Positions 17,166-26,162 of a stretch of 55,150 nt of DNA are shown one piece after another (the first letter of the stretch is position 1; every line of letters starts with the position of its first letter). Made by a program: the position numbers and the translations under genes. The notes beneath the pieces are model-generated. The model worked only from the letters and a program-made list of their open reading frames with translations, did not search any database and was not told the origin of the DNA. The DNA is from Lentisphaerota bacterium (GTDB taxonomy: Bacteria; Verrucomicrobiota; Kiritimatiellia; UBA8416; JABMPJ01), in NCBI GenBank assembly GCA_013203785.1, contig JABMPJ010000012.1:1-55150 (forward strand). The letters are read 5' to 3'.

Positions 17166-18560
17166 ATGAACCCTAAAACAGTTGAACGAGCGGATGAATC
17201 ACGTGAGCGACAACACTCACGACCCCTCCTCGCGTTCATATCAGCTGATCGTATTGGCCACCAAGCATGGGAGGCAACGCTGCACTGTAGCTACGCCCGT
17301 CGGCTCAACAGGAGACTCATCGTTCTGCTGTCTCCTGGTGTCATCAACAGGTCGTTTGGGATACTCCAATCACGCGACGCTCGATTCATACAACTGCCTG
17401 ACATTCTTCTCCTATCTCTCCTTGGCCGCGGAATAAAAAAGGCACTCAAGCGCATATTAGAGTGCTTCCAGTTCTCACGGTCAAAGCGGGAACGCCCCTT
17501 TCCATCGAATAGGACTGCCATTGACCGGAGCTGCGGCCACGCACGCGGGCAGCGGCTCGCCGAAAGAGCAGGAGGGGTGTTTACGCGTAGGAGACACTCA
17601 TCTCGTTACCGCTTTTCCAACGATGCCCTGGGGAGGATATTCGACCTAATCATGACTCCATGGTGTTCGTCGCGCTCCACCCCATTTGCTCAGCTAAACG
17701 GGGACGACTATTTTGGGTTTCGGCTTCCCCGTGCGTACTTCAGTCCTCTCTACATCCGCGAGGAGATGAAAATACGAGGGCATGATCTGTTGAGAGATCT
17801 TGGCATCGACGGATCGAGGTGGTACGTGTGCCTCCATGTGCGCGAAGCCGGATGGGTCGGCGATCATGAGCGCCTATGGAAGAATCAAGATATTCTGAAT
17901 TACCTTCCTATGATTGACTATATTGGCTCTCTCGGGGGTTACGTCGTGCGGATGGGCGACGACACGATGACACCGATGCCCGAAAGAGCTCACTTGATTG
18001 ACTACGCGCGCAGTCGCCACCGCTCAGGTTTCGCTGATCTATATCTCTGCTCGACCGCCCGTGTCTTCATCGGGTGTCATTCCGGACTGCGAACTCTACC
18101 AAGTCTCTTTAACACGCCAACGGTTAGTGTTAATGTGTGGCCCCTATCCCCCCTTGATTTTCATGAGAGACACCTTACAATCTTCAGCACAGTGTTTTCA
18201 AAGCCCCTGGGCAGACCGCTTGCCCTTGAAGAAGTGCTTTCTGACCCGTCATTCTGCTACCGAAGCACCGACACCGAGTATGAGGCATCGGATTGGCGTA
18301 TCCAAGAGAACACGGCAGAGGACATCCTAGAGGCTGTTAGAGAGATGCTCGGTATTGTTGACCGTGGCCACTATGGTGTGGAGCACTGGTCGCCCGAACA
18401 GGTAGAATTCCAGGCGCAGCTCCAGACCGCATTGCGGACATCCCCTTTTGTGCGTACCTATGGAGACACCATGTTCTATCCCGATGCTCTATGCCGCACC
18501 GGATCGAGCTACCTGCGGCGATACAAATGCAGCAAGGGGAGACCTTCAACTGCGGGCTGA
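17166..18560 (+). CDS. TIGR04372-type glycosyltransferase
   Basis: About 464 residues from the ATG at 17166. The middle contains YVCLHVREAGW, followed by RLWKNQDILNYLPMIDYIGSLGG, YVVRMGDD and LYLCSTARVFIGCHSGL. This order matches a family of putative glycosyltransferases named TIGR04372 that occur in surface-glycan loci. The fold is probably GT-B-like. The sugar and acceptor are unknown. The only upstream alternative start, 17085, gives an alanine/leucine-rich leader that looks non-native. Confidence 0.65.
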   Translation: MNPKTVERADESRERQHSRPLLAFISADRIGHQAWEATLHCSYARRLNRRLIVLLSPGVINRSFGILQSRDARFIQLPDILLLSLLGRGIKKALKRILECFQFSRSKRERPFPSNRTAIDRSCGHARGQRLAERAGGVFTRRRHSSRYRFSNDALGRIFDLIMTPWCSSRSTPFAQLNGDDYFGFRLPRAYFSPLYIREEMKIRGHDLLRDLGIDGSRWYVCLHVREAGWVGDHERLWKNQDILNYLPMIDYIGSLGGYVVRMGDDTMTPMPERAHLIDYARSRHRSGFADLYLCSTARVFIGCHSGLRTLPSLFNTPTVSVNVWPLSPLDFHERHLTIFSTVFSKPLGRPLALEEVLSDPSFCYRSTDTEYEASDWRIQENTAEDILEAVREMLGIVDRGHYGVEHWSPEQVEFQAQLQTALRTSPFVRTYGDTMFYPDALCRTGSSYLRRYKCSKGRPSTAG

Positions 18561-18654
18561 GGCCGCAGAAAGGAAGCATGCCAACGTAGAGGGGTGCCGG
18601 GAGCGACTCCCCGTAACCATGCCGTCACAAATGGGCAAAGAGGACTTGGTGGAC

Positions 18655-20424
18655 CTAACCCGCGACTGGCTCAACAATCATACAGCGCAGAAATTCTTCC
18701 CGGCCCAACAACGGTTCAGAATCTTCATTGGGTCGGCCGAACTTCACTTGGGGGATAACACGGTGCGAGTGGTTGATCTGGACATTGCACAGAAATGGGC
18801 CTTGTGCCGCCATAACCTCCGCCATTTTGTCCGCACACTCGCCATTTCGCTCCAACGTATTCGATTCAATCCCATAGGCAGATGCGATCGCGCTAAAGTT
18901 TGGATCGGCAACACCACCAGCGCTGGATGAGGCTAGATATTGAGACCCCAACCACTGGTCCTGCGTCTGGCGAATCATACTGTAACCATGGTTGTTGATC
19001 AGAAAAATCTTGATTGGCAGCTCGTACCGAACGATCGTCGCCAACTCCTGAATATTCATCTGTATACTGCCGTCACCCACGATACAGACAATGGGCTTCT
19101 GTAAAGCCAGACACACACCGATCGCAGCGGGAAGGGCCCAACCCATCGCCGTATTATTAAAATCATGGAAAAACCGCTGCTTTTTCTTAAATTCAAACGC
19201 CTGCATCATCCATGCCAGAGCACAACCCGTGTCCGAAACCATGGTCGCCCCCGCCGCGCATGCGCGTGAGAGTTGCTTTACGAAGTAGTACGGATTCAGC
19301 TCATCTTCATCAGCGTAGCGAGGAGGACACATCGGGTAAGCGCCCTGCCACTCGTTGATGCGGCCCATCCATTCTCGCCGTTTCGGCACCAACGTATTCC
19401 CGGAGATCGCATTCAGCTCTCGCAGCATATCACCAGCATCGGCTTGTACCAATAGGTCGATGTCGAGACCATAGGCAGTGAATTTATTCAGCTCAGCGGC
19501 ATCAATATCAATAACGACCTTCTTGGCTCCCCGCGCAAACGTTGTTGCAGGACTACCTGTCGCCTTCGTATCAAGGCGAGAGCCGATAGAGATGATCAGA
19601 TCTGCATTTTGCACTGCGAAATTCCCATAGCGCGTTCCGTGGGTTCCGAACGTCCCCACACTGAGGGGATGGATAGCGGGAAGAATATCGGCCGCTGCCC
19701 ACGTAGGAGCCACCGGCAATTGGAGCTGTTCGGCAAACGTTACGGCGGCCCGCTCAGCTTGGCTCAAATGGACCCCCCACCCCAAGACGAGAATGGGACG
19801 TTCAGCCTGCTCGATCAGTCGTATAATGGAGGCGGCGTTTTCAGTAAGCAATGGCCGGGCGGTGCCATTTCCTTCAGGCACAAACGCAGTCAATGTCTCA
19901 GGATCGATTTCCGCTCGCTGTAGGTCATCCGGTATATCAACAAGCACAGGCCCGGGGCGCCCGCTTCGAGCCAAGTAGCACGCCTTCTCCAGCTCGTATC
20001 GGATGCGATCAGGGGAGTCAATCCGAACCGCATAGTTTGTGATAGTCTGCACCATCGGCACCACTTCGGTCTCTTGAAAGCCAATCTGCCTGACGCCCGT
20101 ATCTCCCTTACTCCGGAAGGTGGATACCTGACCGGTAATAAGCAGAACGGGCACCGAATCATAATATGCGCAACAGATCCCGGTGATGAGATTGGTCGCG
20201 CCCGGTCCACTGGTTGCAACCGCAGCCCCCAGGTTTCCTGTGGCTCGCGAATACGCCTCAGCAGCCATGGCGGCCGCCTGTTCATGGAGGGGACAGATGT
20301 GCTGGAGGTCATCGCGCTTTCCTATGGAGTCGATCAGGTGCAGAGACGCGCCTCCGGCCAAAACAAAGACATGATTAACTCCGCTCGCGGCGATAAACCC
20401 AGCTACATAGTCGGCAAGTTTCAT
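18655..20424 (-). CDS. thiamine-diphosphate enzyme, acetolactate-synthase-like
   Basis: A 589-residue enzyme with the three-domain layout of acetolactate synthase large subunits. The catalytic glutamate lies in PLHEQAAAMAAEAY (residues ~45-60), GPGATNLITGI follows, and the ThDP motif is VGDGSIQMN...NNHGYS in the C-terminal third. It sits in a sugar-modifying gene run, with no small subunit or other isoleucine/valine genes nearby. A role in adding a two-carbon ketol unit to a nucleotide sugar (YerE-like) is therefore more likely than amino-acid synthesis. It is last in the ten-gene minus-strand run. Confidence 0.75.
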   Translation of the reverse strand: MKLADYVAGFIAASGVNHVFVLAGGASLHLIDSIGKRDDLQHICPLHEQAAAMAAEAYSRATGNLGAAVATSGPGATNLITGICCAYYDSVPVLLITGQVSTFRSKGDTGVRQIGFQETEVVPMVQTITNYAVRIDSPDRIRYELEKACYLARSGRPGPVLVDIPDDLQRAEIDPETLTAFVPEGNGTARPLLTENAASIIRLIEQAERPILVLGWGVHLSQAERAAVTFAEQLQLPVAPTWAAADILPAIHPLSVGTFGTHGTRYGNFAVQNADLIISIGSRLDTKATGSPATTFARGAKKVVIDIDAAELNKFTAYGLDIDLLVQADAGDMLRELNAISGNTLVPKRREWMGRINEWQGAYPMCPPRYADEDELNPYYFVKQLSRACAAGATMVSDTGCALAWMMQAFEFKKKQRFFHDFNNTAMGWALPAAIGVCLALQKPIVCIVGDGSIQMNIQELATIVRYELPIKIFLINNHGYSMIRQTQDQWLGSQYLASSSAGGVADPNFSAIASAYGIESNTLERNGECADKMAEVMAAQGPFLCNVQINHSHRVIPQVKFGRPNEDSEPLLGREEFLRCMIVEPVAG

Positions 20425-20473
20425 AGCGTCCTGTTTCTCGCTTCAGTGGTGCTTTCAGCGTGTTTTGCGGCAC

Positions 20474-21334
20474 CTAGGTCCATGGCATCGCTTCGCTCAA
20501 TGAAAGGAATAGTGACCCTTCATGATGACTGGCCGGCATCTCATTAATACTGCCGATCTGCGACCAACCGCTCTTCTGAGAGAACATATTGACCTGAATG
20601 TCCCGACAGTGCTCATAGACCGCGACCGCGTTCCTCTCGTCATGAACACTGATGAGACCATCCGTGCCGATCCAATCACGATGTGTGGTAGAAGCCAACA
20701 CCCCGCATTCATGCCCCTCAACATCGAGCTTCACAAGATCACATCCCTCCAGCAGCGGAGCAAAAGCCATGGTCCGAACTGGAAAGCGTTCCAACTCGCC
20801 ATACGCTCCTGGTTTGGACCCAACCAGATGGCTCCCGGTCGTGTTACCGAGCACTCGCACGAACTCCATTTCGCCCGCCGCCGCCGAAACAGCCGCATTC
20901 TCCGGAGCGACACGCGCGCTCCCGTTAAGCGACAGGTTGCGCAGCAAGGCCGCAAAGTGTGTCGGGTCTGGCTCAAAGGATCGGACTTCATACCCGCATT
21001 TCGCCATCAACACAGAGTGCAACCCAATATTGGCCCCTATATCCAAAGTTGCGCGGTACCGACCCCGGTTCGCCCAATAGAAGCTGAACATGATCAGCTC
21101 GTCCAGATCGAACAGATTCATAGAGTCAATGGCACCCATTTTAAAATAGGGAAATATGAGACGGCCAAACGGGCCAAACTCCTGCTCTGAGTTATCCTCA
21201 GACGAGAAGCGTTTTTCTATCTCTGATCGGGCGACAGTACGCAGCAAAGCATGCAGGTCAGTGCAGGGCGCGTGCAGGCCCGACACCGATGGAAGTGTTA
21301 GAAACAGCTGAGACAGTAACGATGATTCATCCAT
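20474..21334 (-). CDS. FkbM-family methyltransferase
   Basis: A 286-residue methyltransferase. SAM-binding motif I is TLDIGANIGLHSVLMA, then VRSFEPDPTHFAALLRNLSLNG, and the family-defining LVKLDVEGHE lies near residue 210. FkbM proteins O-methylate sugars and polyketides. It lies 18 bp after the SDR gene and 49 bp before the acetolactate-synthase-like gene, consistent with one transcript. Confidence 0.85.
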   Translation of the reverse strand: MDESSLLSQLFLTLPSVSGLHAPCTDLHALLRTVARSEIEKRFSSEDNSEQEFGPFGRLIFPYFKMGAIDSMNLFDLDELIMFSFYWANRGRYRATLDIGANIGLHSVLMAKCGYEVRSFEPDPTHFAALLRNLSLNGSARVAPENAAVSAAAGEMEFVRVLGNTTGSHLVGSKPGAYGELERFPVRTMAFAPLLEGCDLVKLDVEGHECGVLASTTHRDWIGTDGLISVHDERNAVAVYEHCRDIQVNMFSQKSGWSQIGSINEMPASHHEGSLFLSLSEAMPWT

Positions 21335-21352
21335 TCCGCAGGTTCCTTATTG

Positions 21353-22186
21353 CTATGCGCTCTGAGAGCCCCATTCGTTTCCAAAACGCCTAAGCTTGTA
21401 CATATTCCCATCAGAGACGAGAACCGAGTCCAATTCAGGGCTCCCCCACTCATCATGTACGGCGCTGATATTCCGTCCGCCAATGACATCGCGCGAGGCG
21501 CCTCGAATCCAGTCGCAACAGTCTAGGACTGATTCGAGGGGAAAGAAATTGCCGCTCTCAATCTTGTCCACAGTGCACTGGTAGTTAGCTCCAGCGCGAG
21601 CGCCTGCCGAGACGGTTTGTTGATGGATCTTGGTATTGACCCAACCCGGGCCAACAATCGCGAATCTAGCGTCGGGGATTTCGGCGTCCAACAGCTCACA
21701 CATCTTCACAGCTGCAATCTTCGACAACGTATAGGCTGAGTAGTTGAGCGTGGCACTGTTGGTGCCGCCACCGGCGAAGAACAGTACAAGCGGCTGAAGA
21801 CCGGCCCGTGCATCACCCCTTGATGGCAGCAGATGATGCAAGAGACGCATCTGCCCCGTGAAGTTAACCTGAACGGATTCGGTCCACTCGTCGAAATCAC
21901 AGGACTCGAACGGCCCCACGGGCTCTTGAGAGCCGGGACAAAACACGACAGCATCCCATGACAGCCCCTGCTCGCGTAGCCCCTCGCAGGCCTGGTCGAT
22001 TCCCGGGACGCTGGAGAGGTCACAGTGAACCAGCGTCGCACCTGCGGAACGCAACTGCGCTACAACCGGAGACTCATTGCGGTAGGTACCACAGACACGC
22101 CATCCCTGCGCCAGCCATCTTCGGGCCAATGCCGCGCCGATGTCACTCGAAACTGAAATAATGATTGCCTGTAGGAGGTGCTTCAT
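21353..22186 (-). CDS. SDR-family NAD(P)-dependent oxidoreductase
   Basis: A 277-residue short-chain dehydrogenase. The dinucleotide motif is degenerate (SVSSDIGAALA in place of TGxxxGIG) but the catalytic YTLSK is intact (YSAYTLSKIAAVK). VVFCPGSQEPVGPFE corresponds to the NNAG region. It may reduce a keto intermediate made by the neighbouring ThDP enzymes. It lies within the minus-strand run, between the E1 beta and FkbM genes. Confidence 0.8.
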   Translation of the reverse strand: MKHLLQAIIISVSSDIGAALARRWLAQGWRVCGTYRNESPVVAQLRSAGATLVHCDLSSVPGIDQACEGLREQGLSWDAVVFCPGSQEPVGPFESCDFDEWTESVQVNFTGQMRLLHHLLPSRGDARAGLQPLVLFFAGGGTNSATLNYSAYTLSKIAAVKMCELLDAEIPDARFAIVGPGWVNTKIHQQTVSAGARAGANYQCTVDKIESGNFFPLESVLDCCDWIRGASRDVIGGRNISAVHDEWGSPELDSVLVSDGNMYKLRRFGNEWGSQSA

Positions 22187-22277
22187 AGTCGCTTATTGTC
22201 TCATGAGCCCGCTCAAACCACTACTGATCACGAAAGTTCCAGTAAGCCAAGACCCCTTACTCCACCGCTCGCTAAGG

Positions 22278-23336
22278 CTAGAATGGCCCACGAAACCACT
22301 CACCGGGAACGTCGTGAGGTCCGGACCGCTGCGCCTCCAGCGCATCGGCGCCAGACGGCAGCCCCAACATGGACCCGACTGCTTGTGCTATCTCCGCCGC
22401 GCGAGGATAAAAGCCCAACGTCAGGGCTGAGCTGGTCGGTGTGGGGCAGTCGGGAAGCGCTATTCGTCGCGGCCGACACTTCATCACATCTCCAAGCTCT
22501 TCCGCCACGCGTGCCACAACCTCACCGCCAACCCCACCGCTGCGAGAACCGGTGTCTGCAACCAACAATCGCCCCGTCCGCCGCACCGATGCCAGGACGG
22601 TCGCCCAGTCTAGCGGAGAAATGGTGCGAAGATCAATCACTTCACATCCAATGCCCTGCGCCTTCAAATGGTCGGAGGCGCGTATGGCCTCAACGGTCAT
22701 GTGAGACATGGCCACAATGGAGACATCGTCGCCGGTCCGGGCGGTCGCAGCCTCGCCCAGAGGCACTCGGTGATCACCCTCAGGGACATCGCCTTGCGCG
22801 TTGTGCAGCCAGCGGTGTTCTAGAAACACAACAGGATTGTCATCAAAAATGCTCGATATCAGTAGCCCCTTCGCGTCAGCCGGCGTGGTGGGCATCACGA
22901 CTTTCAGTCCCGGAATATGCGCAAACCATGCCTGCAAATGCTGAGAATGTGTCGGCCCCTGGCCCCATCCTCGACCGATTATCAGGCGAATGGTAATGGG
23001 GACAGACCCTTGCCCGCCAAACATGTAGTGCCATTTGGCTGCGTTATTTACCAATTGGTCCATCGCCAGGAGAAAGAAGTCTACGCGCTGATGCGTTACA
23101 ACGGGCCGAATGCCATTCAGAGCGGCACCGATCGCCACCCCGGTCATACCATTCTCGGAACAGGGCATATCGAATACTCGCTGAACTCCGAAGCGCTCCT
23201 GCAACCCGAGGGTTGTTCCGAATACGCCCTTGGGATCTGGCGTTCCCAAACCATAACAGATCACATCCTGATCCGTCTCCATGGCTTGATGAAGCCCTTC
23301 ATTAACGGCTTGCGCGTATGTTCGTACTCTAGACAT
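22278..23336 (-). CDS. E1 beta-like subunit (transketolase C-terminal type)
   Basis: A 352-residue protein of the pyruvate dehydrogenase / 2-oxoacid dehydrogenase E1 beta family: FDMPCSENGMTGVAIGAALNGIRPVV (pyrimidine-binding side with the catalytic Glu), IIGRGWGQGPTHSQHLQAWFAHIPGLKVVMP, and a C-terminal transketolase domain with RRTGRLLVADTG. It pairs with the alpha subunit gene 14 bp upstream. No E2 or E3 gene is present in the window, so the heterotetramer probably works alone as a decarboxylating or C-C bond-forming ThDP enzyme. Confidence 0.8.
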   Translation of the reverse strand: MSRVRTYAQAVNEGLHQAMETDQDVICYGLGTPDPKGVFGTTLGLQERFGVQRVFDMPCSENGMTGVAIGAALNGIRPVVTHQRVDFFLLAMDQLVNNAAKWHYMFGGQGSVPITIRLIIGRGWGQGPTHSQHLQAWFAHIPGLKVVMPTTPADAKGLLISSIFDDNPVVFLEHRWLHNAQGDVPEGDHRVPLGEAATARTGDDVSIVAMSHMTVEAIRASDHLKAQGIGCEVIDLRTISPLDWATVLASVRRTGRLLVADTGSRSGGVGGEVVARVAEELGDVMKCRPRRIALPDCPTPTSSALTLGFYPRAAEIAQAVGSMLGLPSGADALEAQRSGPHDVPGEWFRGPF

Positions 23337-23350
23337 TGGATCTTTACCGC

Positions 23351-24337
23351 CTAAGCGTATACCCCCTCGTAAGCGTCAGTAGGCTCGGGAAACGAAGAGG
23401 CCTCGGCGAACTCAAAGGCCTCGTCCACATCTCGCTGAAGCGCGACGGCCATGGCATCCAGATCGCGGTCGGTAATGGTTTTCGCCACCAGCAGGGAGCG
23501 CTGGAACCTGGAAATAGGGTCTCTCCCCAACCACAGCTGGCGTTCATCCTCAGGCTGATACCCGAGATCATCGTCCAGATTAGGGCCACAGTGCTCCCGA
23601 TGACGGTACGTGGCAAATTCAAGAAACACAGGGCCTGTGCCCTCGCGTATGGACAGGATGGCCTGCTGCGCCTTCGCGTAAACCTCCAGAACGTCATTAC
23701 CGTAGCCACGCTCTGCACGCATCCCCATCTCACCCGCGATCCCACAGAGTGACCGCCCCTCCGGTTGCCTCACGGCCAGCGGTGAATACACCGAGTACAG
23801 GTTGTTCTCACAGACGAACAGTACCGGCAGATTGCGCAGCACAGCGAAATTCACCGCCTCATAGAATACGCCTTCTTCCGTGGCTCCTTCACCAAAGAAG
23901 ACGCAACTCACCTGGTCAGTGCCCCGCAGCTGGATCGACAGCCCCAGTCCAACGCCTATGGGTATCGTCCCTCCCACGATGGCCGTGCTACCTACAAAGC
24001 CGACCGAACGATCCACCAGATGCATGGACCCACCTTTGCCGCGACAACAGCCGGTCACCTTGCCGTGGATCTCTGCCAGCATCGCGCGGAGGTCTCCGCC
24101 CTTCCCCAGATAATGGCCATGCGCGCGATGCCCGCTTACGGCGAAATCATCGGAGCGCAACGCACAACCAACCCCCGCAGAGACACCCTCCTGCCCCGTG
24201 CACAGGTGCGTCGGGCAGCGCATCTTCTGGTCGGCGTATCGTGCCGCAATGGTCTCCTCAACGCATCGGATGCGCATCATGCAATACAGCAGCGCCTTCC
24301 GCTGCTCAACTCCGTGCTGTTGTGGGTCTGCTATCAT
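23351..24337 (-). CDS. E1 alpha-like subunit, ThDP-dependent dehydrogenase
   Basis: A 328-residue E1 alpha. GHRAHGHYLGKGGD and GKGGSMH precede the ThDP motif FFGEGATEEGVFYEAVNFAVLRNLPVLFVCENNLYSVYSP (a GDG/GEG...NN signature). The ATG at 24337 is preferred over the TTG at 24352, giving an 8-bp gap after the alcohol dehydrogenase stop. It would bind ThDP at the interface with E1 beta. Context suggests use on a sugar or small keto acid rather than in central metabolism. Confidence 0.8.
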   Translation of the reverse strand: MIADPQQHGVEQRKALLYCMMRIRCVEETIAARYADQKMRCPTHLCTGQEGVSAGVGCALRSDDFAVSGHRAHGHYLGKGGDLRAMLAEIHGKVTGCCRGKGGSMHLVDRSVGFVGSTAIVGGTIPIGVGLGLSIQLRGTDQVSCVFFGEGATEEGVFYEAVNFAVLRNLPVLFVCENNLYSVYSPLAVRQPEGRSLCGIAGEMGMRAERGYGNDVLEVYAKAQQAILSIREGTGPVFLEFATYRHREHCGPNLDDDLGYQPEDERQLWLGRDPISRFQRSLLVAKTITDRDLDAMAVALQRDVDEAFEFAEASSFPEPTDAYEGVYA

Positions 24338-24345
24338 AGTGTCAC

Positions 24346-25398
24346 TTAACAAAGAGACGCGTCGATTTCGAGGATGACTCGGCCTGTGACGCCCTCTTTG
24401 AGGGTCTGTAGCGCCAGATTGACGTCGTCCAAGGGAAAGCGGTGCGAGACCAAGGCCTCGAGTTGGAACGCGCCGTCGCGGTACATTTGGGCGTAGCGAG
24501 GGAAGTCCCGATCAGGATCGCTGGCCCCTCCCCAGCTACCCTCAATGCGCTTCCCTCTGATCAAGGCGTGCGGATCTAATCCTATCCGCTCCCCAGCCGG
24601 GGGATGACTGGCGAACACACAGCGCCCGCCCCCATCACGTACAGATTCAAAAGCCTGTTCGATCGTGGAGGTCTTTCCCGCGGCATCCGTGGCAAAGTCA
24701 ACGCCTCTGCCTTCCGTCAGCTCGCGAATGCGCTCCACGGGCGCCTCTGCCAACGCATTGATGGAATGCGTGGCACCAACACGCTTGGCCAAAGTCAATT
24801 TGGCGTCGTCCACATCCACCGCAATAATGGGCGAGCAACCACAGGAGGCGGCGGCGATGACGGCTGACAGACCGATCCCGCCCACTCCGAACACGGCAAC
24901 GCTCTGACCTGCAGCAGGTTGCATCGTATTGAGCACCAACCCCGCACCTGTCGGCACCGCACAACCGAGCAGGCAAGCCAGATCCATCGGCACCCCCTCA
25001 GGCAGGACCACGCATCGATTTTCTGAAACCACTGAGAGCTCCCCAAAGGTCGTGACTCCGCCCGCATTGATAACGGTGTCACCCTTCCTGTACCGGGCGC
25101 CGGGCACGTTTAGACCTGCGCCCTTGATCCACGTCAGCACAACCCTGTCCCCGGGCACCACTTTGGAGACCCCATCGCCCACACTCTGCACAACACCCGA
25201 CCCCTCGTGACCCAGCATGTGGGGAAGGAACGAGTCTTCACCGCGTTGACCGAGTACCTCCATCAACTGGCTCTGACAAACTCCGCTGTAGGCCAGCTTG
25301 ACAAGAACCTGGCCTCGCTGGAGAGAGGGCACCTCAATGCCGGATTCAACCACCAACGGTCGTTTGGTCTCATATAGGACTGCGGCTCGTGTCTGCAT
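24346..25398 (-). CDS. zinc-type alcohol dehydrogenase (MDR family) lacking the structural zinc lobe
   Basis: A 350-residue medium-chain dehydrogenase. Catalytic zinc ligands are visible as SGVCQSQ, GHEGSG and LLGCAVPTGAG, and the NAD-binding motif is VFGVGGIGLSAV. The four-cysteine structural zinc lobe of class I/III enzymes is missing: where it should be, the sequence reads KGAGLNVPGARYRKG. The enzyme could oxidise or reduce a hydroxyl group of the sugar intermediate. It is followed directly by the E1 alpha gene. Confidence 0.8.
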   Translation of the reverse strand: MQTRAAVLYETKRPLVVESGIEVPSLQRGQVLVKLAYSGVCQSQLMEVLGQRGEDSFLPHMLGHEGSGVVQSVGDGVSKVVPGDRVVLTWIKGAGLNVPGARYRKGDTVINAGGVTTFGELSVVSENRCVVLPEGVPMDLACLLGCAVPTGAGLVLNTMQPAAGQSVAVFGVGGIGLSAVIAAASCGCSPIIAVDVDDAKLTLAKRVGATHSINALAEAPVERIRELTEGRGVDFATDAAGKTSTIEQAFESVRDGGGRCVFASHPPAGERIGLDPHALIRGKRIEGSWGGASDPDRDFPRYAQMYRDGAFQLEALVSHRFPLDDVNLALQTLKEGVTGRVILEIDASLC

Positions 25399-25471
25399 CT
25401 TCCTTGCTTGCCTCTGCCAATCGATGTCTCACGCACATGTGCCGGCGCAAGAGAGCGGTGTTCGTAACGGA

Positions 25472-26131
25472 CTACGGGATAAACCAATAGTAATCGCCTG
25501 TGTAACCCACCTCGTCAAAAAAGGCCTTCCACGCATCGACATGCATAAAGGTTTTGGCGGTCAGGTTCCAGGCCTCCATAAGCTCCTTTTCGTCGTCATT
25601 GCGGTAGGCATCGACTGTGATGAAGCTTCCTCGGCGAGAAATGCGCTCTATTTCGCGAAGCGCCGTGGCGCACTCCTCGCGCACGAGGTTGTGGATGGTG
25701 TTGATCGAAATGACGGCATCAAATGCATCATCCGGAAATGGCAGGCTTGTCGCATTTCCAACCTGCACATGCGGCAGCATGTCCTCTATGGTATTCGCTA
25801 TGGCATAGTCGGAAATATCAATCCCTTTGACCGTGATGCCGGGAATGAGTTCCGCCATGTCGTGGATCATGAACCCCTTGCCACTACCCACATCAAGAAC
25901 GGAACTCTCCGCACGAAGCCCGAAATGTTCCTGGAAAGTCGGAATCACAGGCTGCCAGAAGCGGGACTGGTAGCCAAAGCCGCCATAGCCATGCTTGCGA
26001 TCACCATCGAAGAAGTCCTTGCCAAACTGACGCGCGATGGCCCTGTCTTCCTCAGTCTTCTCCGCGCCCCGCTCTTTGACCTTCCTCTGCGTCTTGGGAT
26101 AGTTAACCAGCAGATCTATCTCTCGTCCCAT
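25472..26131 (-). CDS. class I SAM-dependent methyltransferase
   Basis: A 219-residue methyltransferase. SAM motif I is SSVLDVGSGKGFMIHDM, followed by VKGIDISDYAI, DAVISINTIHNL and a post-core RRGSFITVDAY. The ATG at 26131 has a purine-rich GGAAAGGG just upstream on the coding strand; upstream in-frame sequence overlaps the preceding gene. It probably acts on a small metabolite or sugar in the same pathway. The run spacing is 31 bp upstream and 73 bp downstream. Confidence 0.8.
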   Translation of the reverse strand: MGREIDLLVNYPKTQRKVKERGAEKTEEDRAIARQFGKDFFDGDRKHGYGGFGYQSRFWQPVIPTFQEHFGLRAESSVLDVGSGKGFMIHDMAELIPGITVKGIDISDYAIANTIEDMLPHVQVGNATSLPFPDDAFDAVISINTIHNLVREECATALREIERISRRGSFITVDAYRNDDEKELMEAWNLTAKTFMHVDAWKAFFDEVGYTGDYYWFIP

Positions 26132-26162
26132 GGGTCCACCCTTTCCTTCTTCTCGGCCCGGA

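Noticed and set aside
18655..20424. Ordinary isoleucine/valine biosynthesis gene ilvB
   Set aside because: No small subunit, reductoisomerase or dehydratase gene nearby; all neighbours are sugar-modifying genes. Not fully excluded.
18655..24337. Phosphonate pathway (phosphonopyruvate decarboxylase-like ThDP enzyme)
   Set aside because: No PEP mutase gene is present and the protein matches acetolactate-synthase-like enzymes over its whole length.
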